Below the pieces are notes generated by a model. That model did no database searches, was not told the DNA's origin, and saw nothing but the letters and a program-made list of their open reading frames with translations. Shown here in pieces: positions 9,381-17,677 of a stretch of DNA of 64,000 bases (its first letter is position 1; the number at the start of each line of letters is the position of its first letter). The stretch is from Sulfopaludibacter sp035606355 (lineage in GTDB: Bacteria; Acidobacteriota; Terriglobia; Bryobacterales; Bryobacteraceae): contig DATNFO010000055.1 in assembly GCA_035606355.1 (NCBI GenBank), forward strand, positions 1 through 64,000, in the 5' to 3' direction. Made by a program: the position numbers and the translations under genes.

Positions 9381-10163
9381 TTGCTCCGCACAATTCACTT
9401 GGCTTTCGCCCTCGCCGCCACCGCGGCCGCCGCCCTCGCTCAGGGCAATTACGAAGTTCAGGTCTACGGCTCCGAGCTGGTCGCGCCCAAGGCCACCATG
9501 GTGGAGCTCCACAGCAACTTCACCGCCAGCGGGCAGCGGCAGCTCATTGATGGCGTCCTCCCCACGAACCACGCCGAGCATGAAACACTCGAGATCACTC
9601 ACGGCTGGAACGAGTGGTTCGAAACCGGCTTCTACCAATTCACCAGCATTCAGCCGGACGGCTCCTGGGAATGGGTCGGCACGCATATCCGGCCGCGAGT
9701 CGCGATCCCGGAACGTTACCACCTACCGGTCGGCATCAGTGTCTCCACGGAAATCGGCTATCAGCGCCCGATCTTCTCCGGCGACACCTGGACCTGGGAA
9801 ATCCGCCCCATCGTCGACAAGAAAATGGGCCGCTGGTATTGGTCCGTCAACCCGACCATCGACAAGAGTTTTCACGGTCCGGAACAGCATCGCGGCTATG
9901 AGTTCGCGCCGAACGTAAAAGTCAGCTACGACGTTACGAAGAAAGCGGCCTTCGGACTGGAATACTACGGCGAATACGGTCCGGTAGTGGGATGGGACCC
10001 AGTGCGCGAAGAGCAGCAGCAGTTCATTCCGGCGGTGGACCTGGATTTCGGCAAGAACTGGGAATTCAATTTCGGAGTGGGCGTCGGAGTCACCGCGGCT
10101 ACCGACCACTTACTCGTCAAAATGATCCTCGGCTACCGCTTCAACGCTCACGACAAGCCATAG
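9381..10163 (+). CDS. Exported protein, probable outer-membrane beta-barrel
   Basis: A 260-residue exported protein starting at TTG (9381). A signal peptide (LRTIHLAFALAATAAAALAQ) is followed by a mature region of alternating polar/hydrophobic strands rich in aromatics (YEVQVYGSELV, HGWNEWFETGFYQF, WTWEIRPIVDKK, WEFNFGVGVGVT). It ends KMILGYRFNAHDKP, as expected for an outer-membrane beta-barrel. I recognise no named family. The TTG is chosen because it gives a complete signal peptide and no upstream ATG does. The last 23 bp overlap the 3' end of the convergent minus-strand gene. Confidence 0.7.
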   Translation: MLRTIHLAFALAATAAAALAQGNYEVQVYGSELVAPKATMVELHSNFTASGQRQLIDGVLPTNHAEHETLEITHGWNEWFETGFYQFTSIQPDGSWEWVGTHIRPRVAIPERYHLPVGISVSTEIGYQRPIFSGDTWTWEIRPIVDKKMGRWYWSVNPTIDKSFHGPEQHRGYEFAPNVKVSYDVTKKAAFGLEYYGEYGPVVGWDPVREEQQQFIPAVDLDFGKNWEFNFGVGVGVTAATDHLLVKMILGYRFNAHDKP

Positions 10164-10593
10164 CCCGTTTGCGCGCTTCCACCCACGCGGGAAACACCTC
10201 CGGGTTTTCGAGCCACACGAGCATCCATTGAGCCATCTCCGCCTTCTCCGAAGTCTTCGCCGAGAGGAATTTCGCGCGGTCCTTTGCCGCGATCACCTGC
10301 CGCCGGCAATAGCGCGCACGAGTCCGGTCGCCCGCGGCGGTTGCATCCCGATACACCGCCAGCATTTCCACGAGCGACTGCTCCAATTCCTCGAAGGTAT
10401 GCTGCCGCACTCCGGCGTACGGCTGGGCGAATGGCAGTCCCGTGGCGCGCAGCAGGTCGCGCAAATAGCTTTCGGAAACGGGCGCGAGGCGCAACAGGAG
10501 GTCCTGCCAGACACTCTCGTCGATGGCCGCAGGCCTGGCGGTCTCAAGATACTCGCGCAACTGCTGCTTGACGGACTTATCTCTGGGAGCCAC
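10141..10593 (-). CDS. Conserved hypothetical helical protein downstream of mltG
   Basis: About 150 residues, helical and charged, with no signal peptide and no family I recognise. The GTG at 10593 begins MAPRDKSVKQQLREYLE and overlaps the last 17 bp of mltG, a typical coupled start; the open frame extends further upstream but only inside mltG. Notable segments are WQDLLLRLAPVSESYLRDLL and HTFEELEQSLVEMLAVY. The C-terminal part is rich in Lys, Arg and Trp (KAEMAQWMLVWLENPEVFPAW). Third gene of the ruvX-mltG operon. Function unknown. Confidence 0.65.
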   Translation of the reverse strand: MAPRDKSVKQQLREYLETARPAAIDESVWQDLLLRLAPVSESYLRDLLRATGLPFAQPYAGVRQHTFEELEQSLVEMLAVYRDATAAGDRTRARYCRRQVIAAKDRAKFLSAKTSEKAEMAQWMLVWLENPEVFPAWVEARKRAMACRER

Positions 10594-11566
10594 GGCGATA
10601 CCGCGCGACCGCGGCTTCCTGATCCGCGATCGTGTTGGAAAACTCGTGCCCGCCGGAACCGTCCGGCCGCAGCACAAAATACAACGCTTGCGACTCGGCA
10701 GGATGCAGTGCCGCCTTGATCGAAGCGAGCCCCGGGTTGGCGATCGGCCCCGGCGGCAGTCCAGCGTGTTTGTACGTGTTGTAATCGTTTTCGCTTTCGA
10801 GGTCCGAACGATAGATGGTCCCGCGATAGCGATGCTCCAGCAGCGCCGCGTAGATGGTGGTCGGGTCGCAATCCAGCTTCATGCCGAGTCGCAGCCGGTT
10901 GGAGAACACCGCTGCAATCACAGGCCGCTCATCCGGCAGTTTCCCTTCCTTCTCCACCAGCGACGCCAGCGTCACCGCATCGTGCGGATTGCCGGTCTGC
11001 CCCAGCGATTTCCAAGCCTCGCGAAAACGCGCCGTCATCATGCGGCAAATGGATTCCGGCGTGGCGTGACGCCCCACCTTATACGTATTCGGAAACAGGT
11101 AGCCCTCAAGTGTGGGAGCGCGCGGATCCAGATCGTGAATCAGCGCCGGATTGCGCGCCGCCGCTACGAACTGCTCCGCCGGAAAGAGCTTCAACTGCTC
11201 GATGGCGGCGCCGATATCGAACATGTTGCGACCTTCCGGAACCGCCAGCGTGTAATAAAAGATGTCGCCGCGCGCGATTCGTTCAAACACCGTCAGCGCG
11301 GATTCGGGCGAGTTGAACCTGTATTCTCCCGCCTTCAACACACGCCCACGCTGAAACAAGCGCGCCAGAAGAAAGTCATACCGGTTCCGCACCACGCCCG
11401 CGCCGGCCAGCATGTCCGCCATGCGGTCGGTGGAGGTGCCACGCGGAAATTCCACGAACTTTTCGCCCGAGAAGCCCTGATACGGCTGCGCCACGCGATA
11501 GAACGCGTAACCAACGGCGGCTGCGCCGAGCAGAATCAGAACCGCGATTGCGCGCAGAAATCTCAT
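10577..11566 (-). CDS. mltG: Endolytic murein transglycosylase MltG
   Basis: A 329-residue MltG (YceG-like) protein: an inner-membrane enzyme that cuts nascent glycan strands and helps set strand length. One N-terminal membrane helix (FLRAIAVLILLGAAAVGYAFY) anchors it. A LysM-like part with GTSTDRMADMLAGAGVV follows near residue 45. The catalytic domain contains ASLVEKEGKLPDERPVIAAV with the catalytic Glu (about residues 208-227) and LDCDPTTIYA. Length is typical. The start overlaps the ruvX stop by 4 bp, the usual ruvX-mltG order. Confidence 0.95.
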   Translation of the reverse strand: MRFLRAIAVLILLGAAAVGYAFYRVAQPYQGFSGEKFVEFPRGTSTDRMADMLAGAGVVRNRYDFLLARLFQRGRVLKAGEYRFNSPESALTVFERIARGDIFYYTLAVPEGRNMFDIGAAIEQLKLFPAEQFVAAARNPALIHDLDPRAPTLEGYLFPNTYKVGRHATPESICRMMTARFREAWKSLGQTGNPHDAVTLASLVEKEGKLPDERPVIAAVFSNRLRLGMKLDCDPTTIYAALLEHRYRGTIYRSDLESENDYNTYKHAGLPPGPIANPGLASIKAALHPAESQALYFVLRPDGSGGHEFSNTIADQEAAVARYRRGSQR

Positions 11567-11985
11567 AGCGAGTCCAGGTAACTTTGTAGAAGAATTACGG
11601 CCGAGAGTTTATCGACGGCGGCGGCGCGCTTTTCGATGCTGATGCCGCTCTCGCGCAGCACCCGCCCGGCCTCCACGCTGGTGAGACGCTCGTCCCAGAG
11701 CTTCACGGGCAGTTTCGTGCGCTGCTCCAACTCCTGCGCAAACTCCCGCACCCAACCGGATTGCCGCCCTTCGCTGCCGCGCATGTTGATCGGATTTCCC
11801 ATCAGGATCATGCGCACTTCACGGTCTTCGATCAGCCGCTCGAGTTCGGCGAAATCGGCGCGCTTATTGGTACGGTTCAAGTTCGGCAAACCCTGCGCCG
11901 TGATGCCAAGCGGATCGCTGATGGCGAGCCCTATGCGTTTTTTGCCGAGATCGAGCGCGAGAATGCGTCCGGTGGGCGAATTCAA
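11563..11985 (-). CDS. ruvX: Putative pre-16S rRNA nuclease / Holliday-junction resolvase RuvX (YqgF)
   Basis: A 140-residue RNase H-fold nuclease of the YqgF/RuvX family, implicated in 16S rRNA 5' maturation and in junction resolution. Motifs: ILALDLGKKRIGLAISD at the N-terminus (first catalytic Asp), ILMGNPINMRGSEGRQS near residue 62, and LWDERLTSVEA near 101. The last motif leads to AVDKLSAVILLQSYLD with the final acidic residue. It starts with TTG; no ATG or GTG gives the full first strand. A TATAAT lies 8 nt upstream on the minus strand. First gene of the operon with mltG. Confidence 0.93.
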   Translation of the reverse strand: MNSPTGRILALDLGKKRIGLAISDPLGITAQGLPNLNRTNKRADFAELERLIEDREVRMILMGNPINMRGSEGRQSGWVREFAQELEQRTKLPVKLWDERLTSVEAGRVLRESGISIEKRAAAVDKLSAVILLQSYLDSL

Positions 11986-11993
11986 TCAATTTT

Positions 11994-11999
11994 ATTATA
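11994..11999 (-). promoter_or_regulatory. Candidate -10 box for ruvX-mltG
   Basis: Minus-strand TATAAT separated by 8 nt from the TTG start of ruvX. Transcription would begin within 1-2 nt of the start codon, giving a leaderless mRNA. The flanking DNA is AT-rich against a high-GC background. Confidence 0.4.
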
Positions 12000-12048
12000 G
12001 ACGGGCTCATGCTACATTCGAGGCAAGGGTCTGAACGAAGTCCGCGCC

Positions 12049-13242
12049 ATGGCGCTCGTAACGAAGTCTCTCACCAGCACCGCCAAAGCCGTTCAAGATG
12101 CCCGTCAAATGGCGCTGCCGATCGTCGCCATGGGCGTGATCATCGCCATCCTGTATTTCGGCCGCGTCTTCTTCATCACTTCCATCGTCGCCGTAGCTAT
12201 CGCCTTCATCCTGGACCCCTTCGTCGCACTGCTGGTGCGCGTCCGCGTGCCCCGCAGCATGGCCGCGTTCCTGGTTTGCACCATTGCCCTGCTCTTTTTA
12301 TATGTAATCGGCATGGGCGCGTACACCCAGCTTTCCGCGATGTACACAGACCTTCCAAAGTACGGCGAGAGGATCGGCGACCTGATCGACAACGTGCGAC
12401 AGCGCATTTCCTCAGCGGAAGATCAGACCTATCGCATGGTGGTGCCCGCACGGCAGCGGCAGGAAGAGCAACTGCGCCTGCAGCAACAGCAGGCGGCAGC
12501 CAAGGCGGCGAAGAAGACCCGCGCGCCCATTCCGCCCCCGGGCACCGTTACGCTGCCCGCTCCACCTGGCGCGATTCCGGAAGTGCGCATTCACGAAGAG
12601 GGCTCTCCCATCGACGAGTTTATTTCGTCGCGGCTCAGCTCGTTTTATCAGATCTTCCTGATGGCGAGCTTCATTCCGTTCCTGGTTTACTTCATGCTCA
12701 GTTGGCGCGACCACATCAATCGTAGCTTCCTGCAGTTCTTCCGCGGCGAAGACCGGCTGGTGGCGACACGCAGCTTGCAAGGCATCGCGGACATGGTGCG
12801 CGCGTTTGTGGTCGGCAACTTTCTGCTCGGCCTGATGCTCGCCTTGCTGAGCTCCATCACATTCTGGCTGATCCACATTCCGTATCCGCTGCTGGTCGGC
12901 CCCTTCAGCGGCTTCTTTAGCCTTGTGCCCTATGTGGGACTGCCGCTGGCGCTGCTGCCACCGTTATTTTCCGCGCTGGCTATCAATGAAGTTTCGGTCT
13001 ACGTCCTGGTGCTCATCTCGGTCGCCGTCCTCCACCTCACGGCCATGAACCTGCTTTACCCGAAGTTCGTCGGCTCCCGCGTGCATCTCAATCCGCTGGT
13101 AGTCACGTTTTCGCTGATGGTCTGGGGTTTTCTCTGGGACGCTCCGGGCCTCCTGCTGGCCATTCCGCTGACCGCCGGACTGAAAGCCGTCTGCGACAAC
13201 GTGAAAGGTCTGCGGCCGATTGGCAAGTTCCTGGGCGACTGA
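12049..13242 (+). CDS. AI-2E family transporter (PerM-like permease)
   Basis: A 397-residue polytopic inner-membrane protein of the AI-2E exporter / PerM superfamily. Two hydrophobic segments near residues 25-95 are followed by a long soluble insert (about 105-185) that is Gln/Ala/Lys and then Pro-rich. The conserved C-terminal block has DRLVATRSLQGIADMVRAF near 237, five or more helices and the PLLVGPFSGFFSLVPYVG motif. The family includes the autoinducer-2 exporter TqsA and Na+/H+ antiporters; the substrate cannot be assigned. The start is 63 bp from the divergent ruvX. Confidence 0.88.
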   Translation: MALVTKSLTSTAKAVQDARQMALPIVAMGVIIAILYFGRVFFITSIVAVAIAFILDPFVALLVRVRVPRSMAAFLVCTIALLFLYVIGMGAYTQLSAMYTDLPKYGERIGDLIDNVRQRISSAEDQTYRMVVPARQRQEEQLRLQQQQAAAKAAKKTRAPIPPPGTVTLPAPPGAIPEVRIHEEGSPIDEFISSRLSSFYQIFLMASFIPFLVYFMLSWRDHINRSFLQFFRGEDRLVATRSLQGIADMVRAFVVGNFLLGLMLALLSSITFWLIHIPYPLLVGPFSGFFSLVPYVGLPLALLPPLFSALAINEVSVYVLVLISVAVLHLTAMNLLYPKFVGSRVHLNPLVVTFSLMVWGFLWDAPGLLLAIPLTAGLKAVCDNVKGLRPIGKFLGD

Positions 13243-13284
13243 CCCGCCGCTCGGCGCACATGCGTTAGACTCATATTTCCTCAA

Positions 13285-14277
13285 ATGTCCGCTATTCCGG
13301 AATCTGCCAGGCTGTTCCTGTCGGGCCTCGTCGAGCGAGCCCGTAAATTGAAGAAGACGATTGTCTTCCCCGAAGGCCACGATCCGCGCATCCTGGAAGC
13401 TGCCATACGACTCGCCCGCGAAGGCGCCGCCAAACCGGTCCTCCTGGGCGCCCAACCTGCAAGCGCGCCCGAGGGCGTCACGTTCGTCGACCCCGCAACT
13501 TCTCCCGCGCTTCAGAAATATGCCGCGCTTTACTACGAGCGCCGCCGCGCAAAGGGTGTCACGCAGATCGAAGCCGACCAAACGGCCCGCAAGCCTCTGT
13601 ATTTCGGATGCCTGATGGTTGGCGCGGGCGACGCCGATGGATTCGTGGGAGGAGCCGCCACCAGCACCGCCGATACCGTTCGCGCGGCGTTGCATTGCAT
13701 CGGTCCACATCCCCGGGCGCGCCTGGTTTCCAGCGTTTTCATCATGGCGCTACAGGATCTTGCCATGGGCCACAACGGCCTGATGTCTTTCGCCGATTGC
13801 GCGATCGTGGTGGACCCCAACCCGATGCAACTCGCCGACATCGCTATCGCCACAGCGGAAAGCACGCGCGTGCTGCTGCAGACCGAACCGCGCGTCGCGC
13901 TGCTCACCTACTCCACCAAAGGCAGCGGCAAAGGCGAGGAAGTCGACAAAGTGGTGGAGGCCATGAAGATTCTGCAGGCGCGCGCCCCCGAGCTGCACGC
14001 CGATGGCGACCTGCAAGCAGACGCCGCGCTCGACCTCACGGTCGGCAAATCCAAGGCGCCGATGTCCAGCGTCGCCGGCCGCGCGAATACGCTCATCTTC
14101 CCCACCCTGTCGGCCGCCAACATCGGCTACAAACTGGTGCAGCGCCTGGGAGGCGCCATGGCGATCGGCCCGTTCACGCAAGGGCTCGCGAAGCCGGCCA
14201 ACGATCTTTCCCGAGGCTGCTCGGTCGAAGAGATCTACGGCGTGGCCATTGTCACGGCGCTACAATCCGAAGCGTAG
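13285..14277 (+). CDS. pta: Phosphate acetyltransferase
   Basis: A 330-residue PTA/PTB-family enzyme that interconverts acetyl-CoA and acetyl phosphate in the cytoplasm. It has IVFPEGHDPRILEAA near residue 27, a conserved VGGAATSTADTVRAAL near 122-137, FADCAIVVDPNPMQLADIA near 170 and FPTLSAANIGYKLVQRLGG near 270. The length fits the short PTA without the N-terminal regulatory domain. No acetate kinase gene is adjacent. A histone-deacetylase-like gene begins 11 bp downstream, so the two are probably cotranscribed. Confidence 0.92.
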   Translation: MSAIPESARLFLSGLVERARKLKKTIVFPEGHDPRILEAAIRLAREGAAKPVLLGAQPASAPEGVTFVDPATSPALQKYAALYYERRRAKGVTQIEADQTARKPLYFGCLMVGAGDADGFVGGAATSTADTVRAALHCIGPHPRARLVSSVFIMALQDLAMGHNGLMSFADCAIVVDPNPMQLADIAIATAESTRVLLQTEPRVALLTYSTKGSGKGEEVDKVVEAMKILQARAPELHADGDLQADAALDLTVGKSKAPMSSVAGRANTLIFPTLSAANIGYKLVQRLGGAMAIGPFTQGLAKPANDLSRGCSVEEIYGVAIVTALQSEA

Positions 14278-14288
14278 GCGCCACGCCC

Positions 14289-15209
14289 GTGCTCCCATTC
14301 CGGCTCATTTATTCCGACCGCTACGACCTGAATCTCGGCGACCACGTCTTCCCATCGAAGAAATACAAGTGGCTACACGACCGTTTTCTGTGGGCGCGCT
14401 TTGCGACGGCCGAAGATTTCGTGGCGCCGGAGCCGGCCGCCGATGAAGATGTTTTGCTCGCCCACGATGCCGAATGGGTCAATAAACTGCGCAACGGAAC
14501 GCTGACCTATCAGGACATTCTGCGGCTGGAAATTCCCTACTCGCGGCAAATGGTGGAGGCGTTCTGGTTGTGCGCCGGCGGCACCATCCTGGCCGCGCGC
14601 CATGCAATCTCGGGCGGCATCGGATTCAACCTGGGGGGCGGGTTTCACCACGCGTTCGCGGGCCACGGCGAGGGCTTCTGCGCGATCAACGATATCGCGA
14701 TCGCGGTCCGCCGGATGCAGCGCGATGGCGCGATCCGCCGCGCGATGGTGGTCGACTGCGACGTCCACCACGGCAACGGAACAGCCGGGATCTTCGAAGG
14801 CGACATGAGCGTCTTCACGCTCTCCATTCACCAGTTCAACAACTACCCGACGGTGAAGCCGCTCTCCAGTCTCGATATCCATCTTCCGGACGGAACCGGC
14901 GACGCCGAATACCTGAACCGGCTCGGCAACGGCTACCGCGCCGCACTGGCCATGTTCAAGCCCGAGCTGGTGATCTACGTGGCGGGCGCAGATCCGTTCT
15001 ACGAGGACCAACTCGGCGGGCTGGCGCTTACCTTCGACGGTCTGAAGGAACGAGACCGCCTGGTGATTTGGACCGCGCTGACACACGGGATCCCTGTAGC
15101 GATCGTGCTGGCCGGAGGCTATTCGCAGAATGTCGAGGATACGGTGACGATCCACGCGAATACAGCCGGGGTCGCCAAAGAAGTGCTCGAAAAGGCGCCC
15201 TGGAAGTAA
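14289..15209 (+). CDS. Histone deacetylase family protein (acetoin utilization-type amidohydrolase)
   Basis: About 306 residues of the arginase/deacetylase fold (HDAC, AcuC, acetylpolyamine amidohydrolase family), which remove acetyl groups from lysine or polyamines with Zn2+. Motifs in order: NLGGGFHHAFAGHGEGFC (catalytic His-His) near residue 115, VVDCDVHHGNGTAG (zinc Asp and His) near 153, YVAGADPFYEDQLGGL (second Asp) near 231 and LAGGYS near 275. The GTG at 14289 is chosen because it begins the first strand (LPFRLIYSD) just after the pta stop; the frame is open further upstream only as an overlap with pta. Adjacency to pta suggests a link to acetyl-group metabolism (inference). Confidence 0.9.
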   Translation: MLPFRLIYSDRYDLNLGDHVFPSKKYKWLHDRFLWARFATAEDFVAPEPAADEDVLLAHDAEWVNKLRNGTLTYQDILRLEIPYSRQMVEAFWLCAGGTILAARHAISGGIGFNLGGGFHHAFAGHGEGFCAINDIAIAVRRMQRDGAIRRAMVVDCDVHHGNGTAGIFEGDMSVFTLSIHQFNNYPTVKPLSSLDIHLPDGTGDAEYLNRLGNGYRAALAMFKPELVIYVAGADPFYEDQLGGLALTFDGLKERDRLVIWTALTHGIPVAIVLAGGYSQNVEDTVTIHANTAGVAKEVLEKAPWK

Positions 15210-15337
15210 TGGCTGGTTGAAGCGTGGAGTGAGGCACGGCTCGAACGTAATTCTTGCGTTCACGGCGCCACGCAAATGATACACTAGTTTCGATCGAGAG
15301 AGTGCTGGGCTGTCTGACCACTCTTCAAACCGTTGCA

Positions 15338-17677
15338 ATGAAAGCTAAACTGCAGCTTGCGACCGTATTTATCCTGGCCTGCGCATACGCGGCTTCAGGT
15401 CCTCCAACCCCCGATTCGGCCGGCTTTGACTCTAAAGTGAAGCCGATCCTCAAGAATACCTGTACTGGATGCCACAATGCGCAGGTGATGTCCGGCGGCG
15501 TAAACCTCGTCCCGTACCTCGATTCCGCGACCATCCTCTCGGAACGTCCGGCGTGGGAAAAAATCGTCCACAAAGTCGAAACCGGCGAAATGCCGCCCAA
15601 AGGCATTCCGCGACCGCCGCAGAATCAAATCGACGCGCTCGTCGGTTATCTGCGAGGCCAGTTCGCCGCCGCGGATGCCGCTGTTCCGCCTGACCCTGGG
15701 CGCGTCACCGCCAAACGCCTCAACCGCAACGAATATCGCAATACCATTCGCGACCTGCTGGCGATCGATTATCGCGCGGACAAGGAATTTCCCACCGACG
15801 ATTCCGGCTACGGCTTCGACAACATAGCCGACATCCTGACCATCTCGCCGCTGCTGATGGAAAAGTATCTCAATGCGGCTGAGAGCATCGCCTCTCGCGC
15901 TATGGGCGCCGATCCGCTGCCCAAGAAGCCGCTCTCCCTCGTCTCCGACCTGAAGACAAAGACGCTGCGCCGCCTGGACTACAGCACGGTGGAAGCATCC
16001 CAGCGCCTGGATTTCGATGGCGAGTACAACGTCATTTTCGGTTTTCCCGGCGAGCGCCCCAAAGATGCCAAGCCGGTGAAAATGGCATTCTATATGGACG
16101 GCCAGCTTCTCACCACGCTCGACGTCGAGACCAAGCCCTCCGGCCTCGTCTATTTCAACCCATTCTCGGATGCGCAAACGCGCCTCTACCTTCCCGAAGG
16201 CGACCACGTTTTCCGCGCCGCATTCCTGAACGACGATTTCGTCAATCAGTTCACCACCGACAAAGACGCCTACAGCGACAGGAAGAACAAATACATCGGC
16301 TCCATCACGTTCGTCGGACCGTATCCTTCGAAGGTCGAGAAGGCCAGCCGCAAGTTGATCCTGATTTGCGATCCGGCGAGCGGCACACCCTGTGTGGAGC
16401 GCATCGTCAGCAACCTTGCGCGCCGCGCCTATCGCCGCCCGGTAACGAAAACCGAAATCGCGGGCCTGATGAAGTTCGTCGCGATGGCGAAGCAGCACGG
16501 ACAATCCACCGAGCAGGGCATTCAGCTCGCGCTCGAAGCCATGCTGGTATCGCCGGAATTTCTCTTCCGCATCGAACGCGATACGCCCGCTGCCGGCACG
16601 CACCGCATCAGCGATTTCGAGCTTGCCAGCCGCCTGAGCTACTTCCTGTGGAGTTCCATGCCGGACGAGGACCTCTACTCGCTGGCCGCCGCCAACAAGC
16701 TCCACGAGCCCGCCGTTCTCGACGCGCAACTCAAGCGCATGATGACGGACCGCAAGGCCGAGAGCTTCGCCGATAACTTCGCCGGGCAGTGGCTGGAAGT
16801 GCGCAACCTGGATTCCATCAACCCCGATCCGAAAAAGTTTCCCGCCTGGACGCCCCAACTGAAGGAAGAATTCCGCTCCGAAACACGCCTTTTCTTCCAA
16901 TACGTGCTGAGCGAGAATCGTCCGATCACGGATTTCGTGGACGCGCGCTACACGTTCGTCAATGAGCACCTGGCGAATTTTTACCATATCGCCGGCGTAA
17001 AAGGCCCCGATTTCCGCAGGGTAGACCTCACCACGGACCAGCGCGGCGGCGTGCTTACACAGGGCAGCGTGCTCGCGGTCTCCAGTTACCCGAATCGCAC
17101 CTCTCCGACCATCCGCGGCAAGTACGTCCTGAACAACCTGCTCGGCGCGCCTCCGCCACCGCCGCCGCCCGACGTTCCCGTGCTGGACGTTTCGAAGGTG
17201 GGCAGCGACGTATCCATGCGTAAGCAACTCGAAGAGCATCGCGCGAACGCGGTCTGCGCGTCCTGCCACGCCAAGATGGACGTTCTCGGCTTCGGCCTGG
17301 AGAATTACGACGCGATCGGCAAGTGGCGCACCATGGACGGTAAGTTCCCCATCGACGTGGGCGGCACAATGCCGGACGGCAAGAGCTTCACTACTGCCGC
17401 GCAGATGCGGCAGATTCTGCTGGACAGCATGCCGGAAGTTTCGCGCTGCCTCACGGAAAAAATCATGACCTACGCGCTCGGCCGCGGGATGGAGCCATAC
17501 GACAACCGGGCGCTGGACCAGATCCAGAAAAACCTCGCTGCCGATGGTTACCATTTCCAGACGCTCATCCGTGACGTAGTGATGAGCTTGCCATTTCAAT
17601 CGCGCCGCGGCGAGGCCGCTCCGGCGCCGAAGCCCACCGTCACTGCCCAACAACGGACCAAGGAGGCCCATCAATGA
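15338..17677 (+). CDS. Secreted DUF1592-family c-type cytochrome protein
   Basis: 779 residues. A signal peptide (about 1-19) is followed by a heme-binding CTGCH at residues 42-46, the planctomycete-type cytochrome C module. The DUF1587, DUF1592, DUF1588 and DUF1585 domains usual for this family follow. Typical pieces are KRLNRNEYRNTIRDLL near 130, RAYRRPVT near 365, a proline run before DVPVLD near 610, and VCASCHAKMDVLGFGLE near 640. The ATG at 15338 is preferred to an upstream start because the signal peptide begins there. Exported; a redox role is likely but the substrate is unknown. Its stop overlaps the next gene by ATGA. Confidence 0.9.
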   Translation: MKAKLQLATVFILACAYAASGPPTPDSAGFDSKVKPILKNTCTGCHNAQVMSGGVNLVPYLDSATILSERPAWEKIVHKVETGEMPPKGIPRPPQNQIDALVGYLRGQFAAADAAVPPDPGRVTAKRLNRNEYRNTIRDLLAIDYRADKEFPTDDSGYGFDNIADILTISPLLMEKYLNAAESIASRAMGADPLPKKPLSLVSDLKTKTLRRLDYSTVEASQRLDFDGEYNVIFGFPGERPKDAKPVKMAFYMDGQLLTTLDVETKPSGLVYFNPFSDAQTRLYLPEGDHVFRAAFLNDDFVNQFTTDKDAYSDRKNKYIGSITFVGPYPSKVEKASRKLILICDPASGTPCVERIVSNLARRAYRRPVTKTEIAGLMKFVAMAKQHGQSTEQGIQLALEAMLVSPEFLFRIERDTPAAGTHRISDFELASRLSYFLWSSMPDEDLYSLAAANKLHEPAVLDAQLKRMMTDRKAESFADNFAGQWLEVRNLDSINPDPKKFPAWTPQLKEEFRSETRLFFQYVLSENRPITDFVDARYTFVNEHLANFYHIAGVKGPDFRRVDLTTDQRGGVLTQGSVLAVSSYPNRTSPTIRGKYVLNNLLGAPPPPPPPDVPVLDVSKVGSDVSMRKQLEEHRANAVCASCHAKMDVLGFGLENYDAIGKWRTMDGKFPIDVGGTMPDGKSFTTAAQMRQILLDSMPEVSRCLTEKIMTYALGRGMEPYDNRALDQIQKNLAADGYHFQTLIRDVVMSLPFQSRRGEAAPAPKPTVTAQQRTKEAHQ

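Noticed and set aside
15395..17674. 759-codon open frame antisense to the DUF1592 gene
   Set aside because: It mirrors a strongly recognisable gene in a high-GC region, where antisense frames stay open by codon bias. Its translation (long runs of V, R, G, H, A) has no domain, signal or ribosome site.
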